Source of the DNA: DASZJY01 sp036260255
GTDB lineage: Bacteria; Actinomycetota; Acidimicrobiia; Acidimicrobiales; AC-14
DNA: 47,739 bases
Reading direction: 5' to 3'
Assembly (NCBI GenBank): GCA_036260255.1
Contig: DATAAF010000118.1
Coordinates: 1-47,739, forward strand
This document shows, in pieces, positions 47,422-47,739 of this stretch. The notes below the pieces were generated by a model. That model was not told the origin of the DNA and did no database searches. It saw nothing but the letters and a program-made list of their open reading frames with translations. Numbering within the stretch: position 1 is the stretch's first letter; each line of letters starts with the position of its first letter. The translations under genes were made by a program, and so were the position numbers.

Positions 47422-47739
47422 TCAATCGCCGGGGACGATCGTCGGGTCGGCACTGCCCTCGACGATGTCCTCTCCCCCCGGCGACAGCAAGGATCCGGCG
47501 ACGCCGGCGATGGTCACGAGGCCGCCGATCACGTGTACGACGGTGATCCGTTGGTCGAGAAGCAGCCAGGCGAGTCCGCCTGCGATGAACGGCATGGCGA
47601 GCTGCATGACCGGCGGGACGTTGGCGGGCACCCGGTGCAGCGGCCACGTGGTGACGAAGTGACCGACGGCGCCGGGCACGATCGCGATGTACGCGGCGAT
47701 CAGCAGGTCGTCAGCGCTGATCGCGCCGACATCCTGGCC
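47422..47739 (-). CDS. EamA/DMT-type transporter, C-terminal part (5' end beyond window)
   Basis: The visible 105 codons hold the end of a polytopic protein: ADDLLIAAYIAIVPGAVGHF, PLHRVPANVPPVMQLAMPF, IAGGLAWLLLDQRITVVHVI and GGLVTIAGVAGSLLS. The pair of helices with P...QLAMPFIAGGLAWLLLDQ is typical of the second EamA repeat of drug/metabolite exporters. The gene continues past 47739. Its stop at 47422 lies next to the pseudogene on the other strand. Confidence 0.8.
   Translation of the reverse strand, partial: GQDVGAISADDLLIAAYIAIVPGAVGHFVTTWPLHRVPANVPPVMQLAMPFIAGGLAWLLLDQRITVVHVIGGLVTIAGVAGSLLSPGGEDIVEGSADPTIVPGD

Noticed and set aside
1..47739. tRNA, rRNA, CRISPR arrays, insertion sequences or phage genes
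   Set aside because: No cloverleaf-like segment, regular spaced repeat, transposase or integrase motif was noticed by eye; a dedicated RNA scan was not possible.

Overview
The window is very GC-rich and densely coded, with many GTG starts and repeated 4-bp stop/start overlaps. It carries F420 genes (cofD, cofE), decaprenylphospho-arabinose-type genes (ubiA, dprE1, dprE2), an MptB-type mannosyltransferase, an LCP ligase and an LpdA-type flavoprotein. Together these point to an actinomycete. The lack of Emb, GlfT or mycolate genes and the mixed metabolic content fit a deep-branching lineage such as Acidimicrobiia better than a mycobacterium; that placement is inference.

Layout. 1-5043: a truncated animal-type haem peroxidase (minus), then a plus-strand carbon-storage trio glgC / class II phosphoribulokinase / GT20 synthase. 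5090-6631: three small genes (glycolipid-binding fold, gamma-glutamylcyclotransferase, CHRD). 6671-11761 (minus): HAD phosphatase, UbiA prenyltransferase, dprE1, dprE2 and GT87, the route to polyprenyl-phospho-arabinose. 11897-14598 (plus): MptB-like and PIG-V-like mannosyltransferases. 14620-20345 (minus): a cell-wall amidase with ricin repeats, an epimerase and two further polytopic GT-C-like proteins. 20510-22176 (plus): cofD-cofE.

22213-33716 (minus): a 12-gene run, lcp, rmlB, rmlD, ugd, uxs, polyprenyl-P glycosyltransferase, wbbL-like, a membrane protein of unknown function with paired histidines, mannose-1-P guanylyltransferase, galE-like, a lipoprotein and a SnoaL-like protein. These genes would make dTDP-rhamnose, UDP-GlcA, UDP-xylose and GDP-mannose, and provide a ligase to attach a glycan to peptidoglycan. 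33750-35620: pabB-pabC for folate. 35689-37346: a DUF4190 protein and a divergent hemerythrin/MarR pair sharing a palindromic control region. 37377-41353: birA, accA and lpdA. 41482-42894: a DedA-PAP2 fusion. 42974-46511: an SsuABC-type ABC operon ending in a methyltransferase. 46516-47739: a GNAT gene, a frameshifted monooxygenase-like pseudogene and the end of an EamA transporter.

The set of cofD/E, manB, wbbL, rmlD, lcp, birA, accA and lpdA recalls, from memory, the Mycobacterium tuberculosis Rv3261-Rv3303c neighbourhood, which suggests an old actinobacterial gene neighbourhood. The points most worth follow-up are: the naturally altered benzothiazinone-site residue in DprE1; the HAD phosphatase beside UbiA; the unknown histidine-pair membrane protein in the linker operon; the MarR/hemerythrin control region; active-site changes in RmlB, LpdA and the PAP2 domain; and the phosphoribulokinase in a glycogen/trehalose-type operon.
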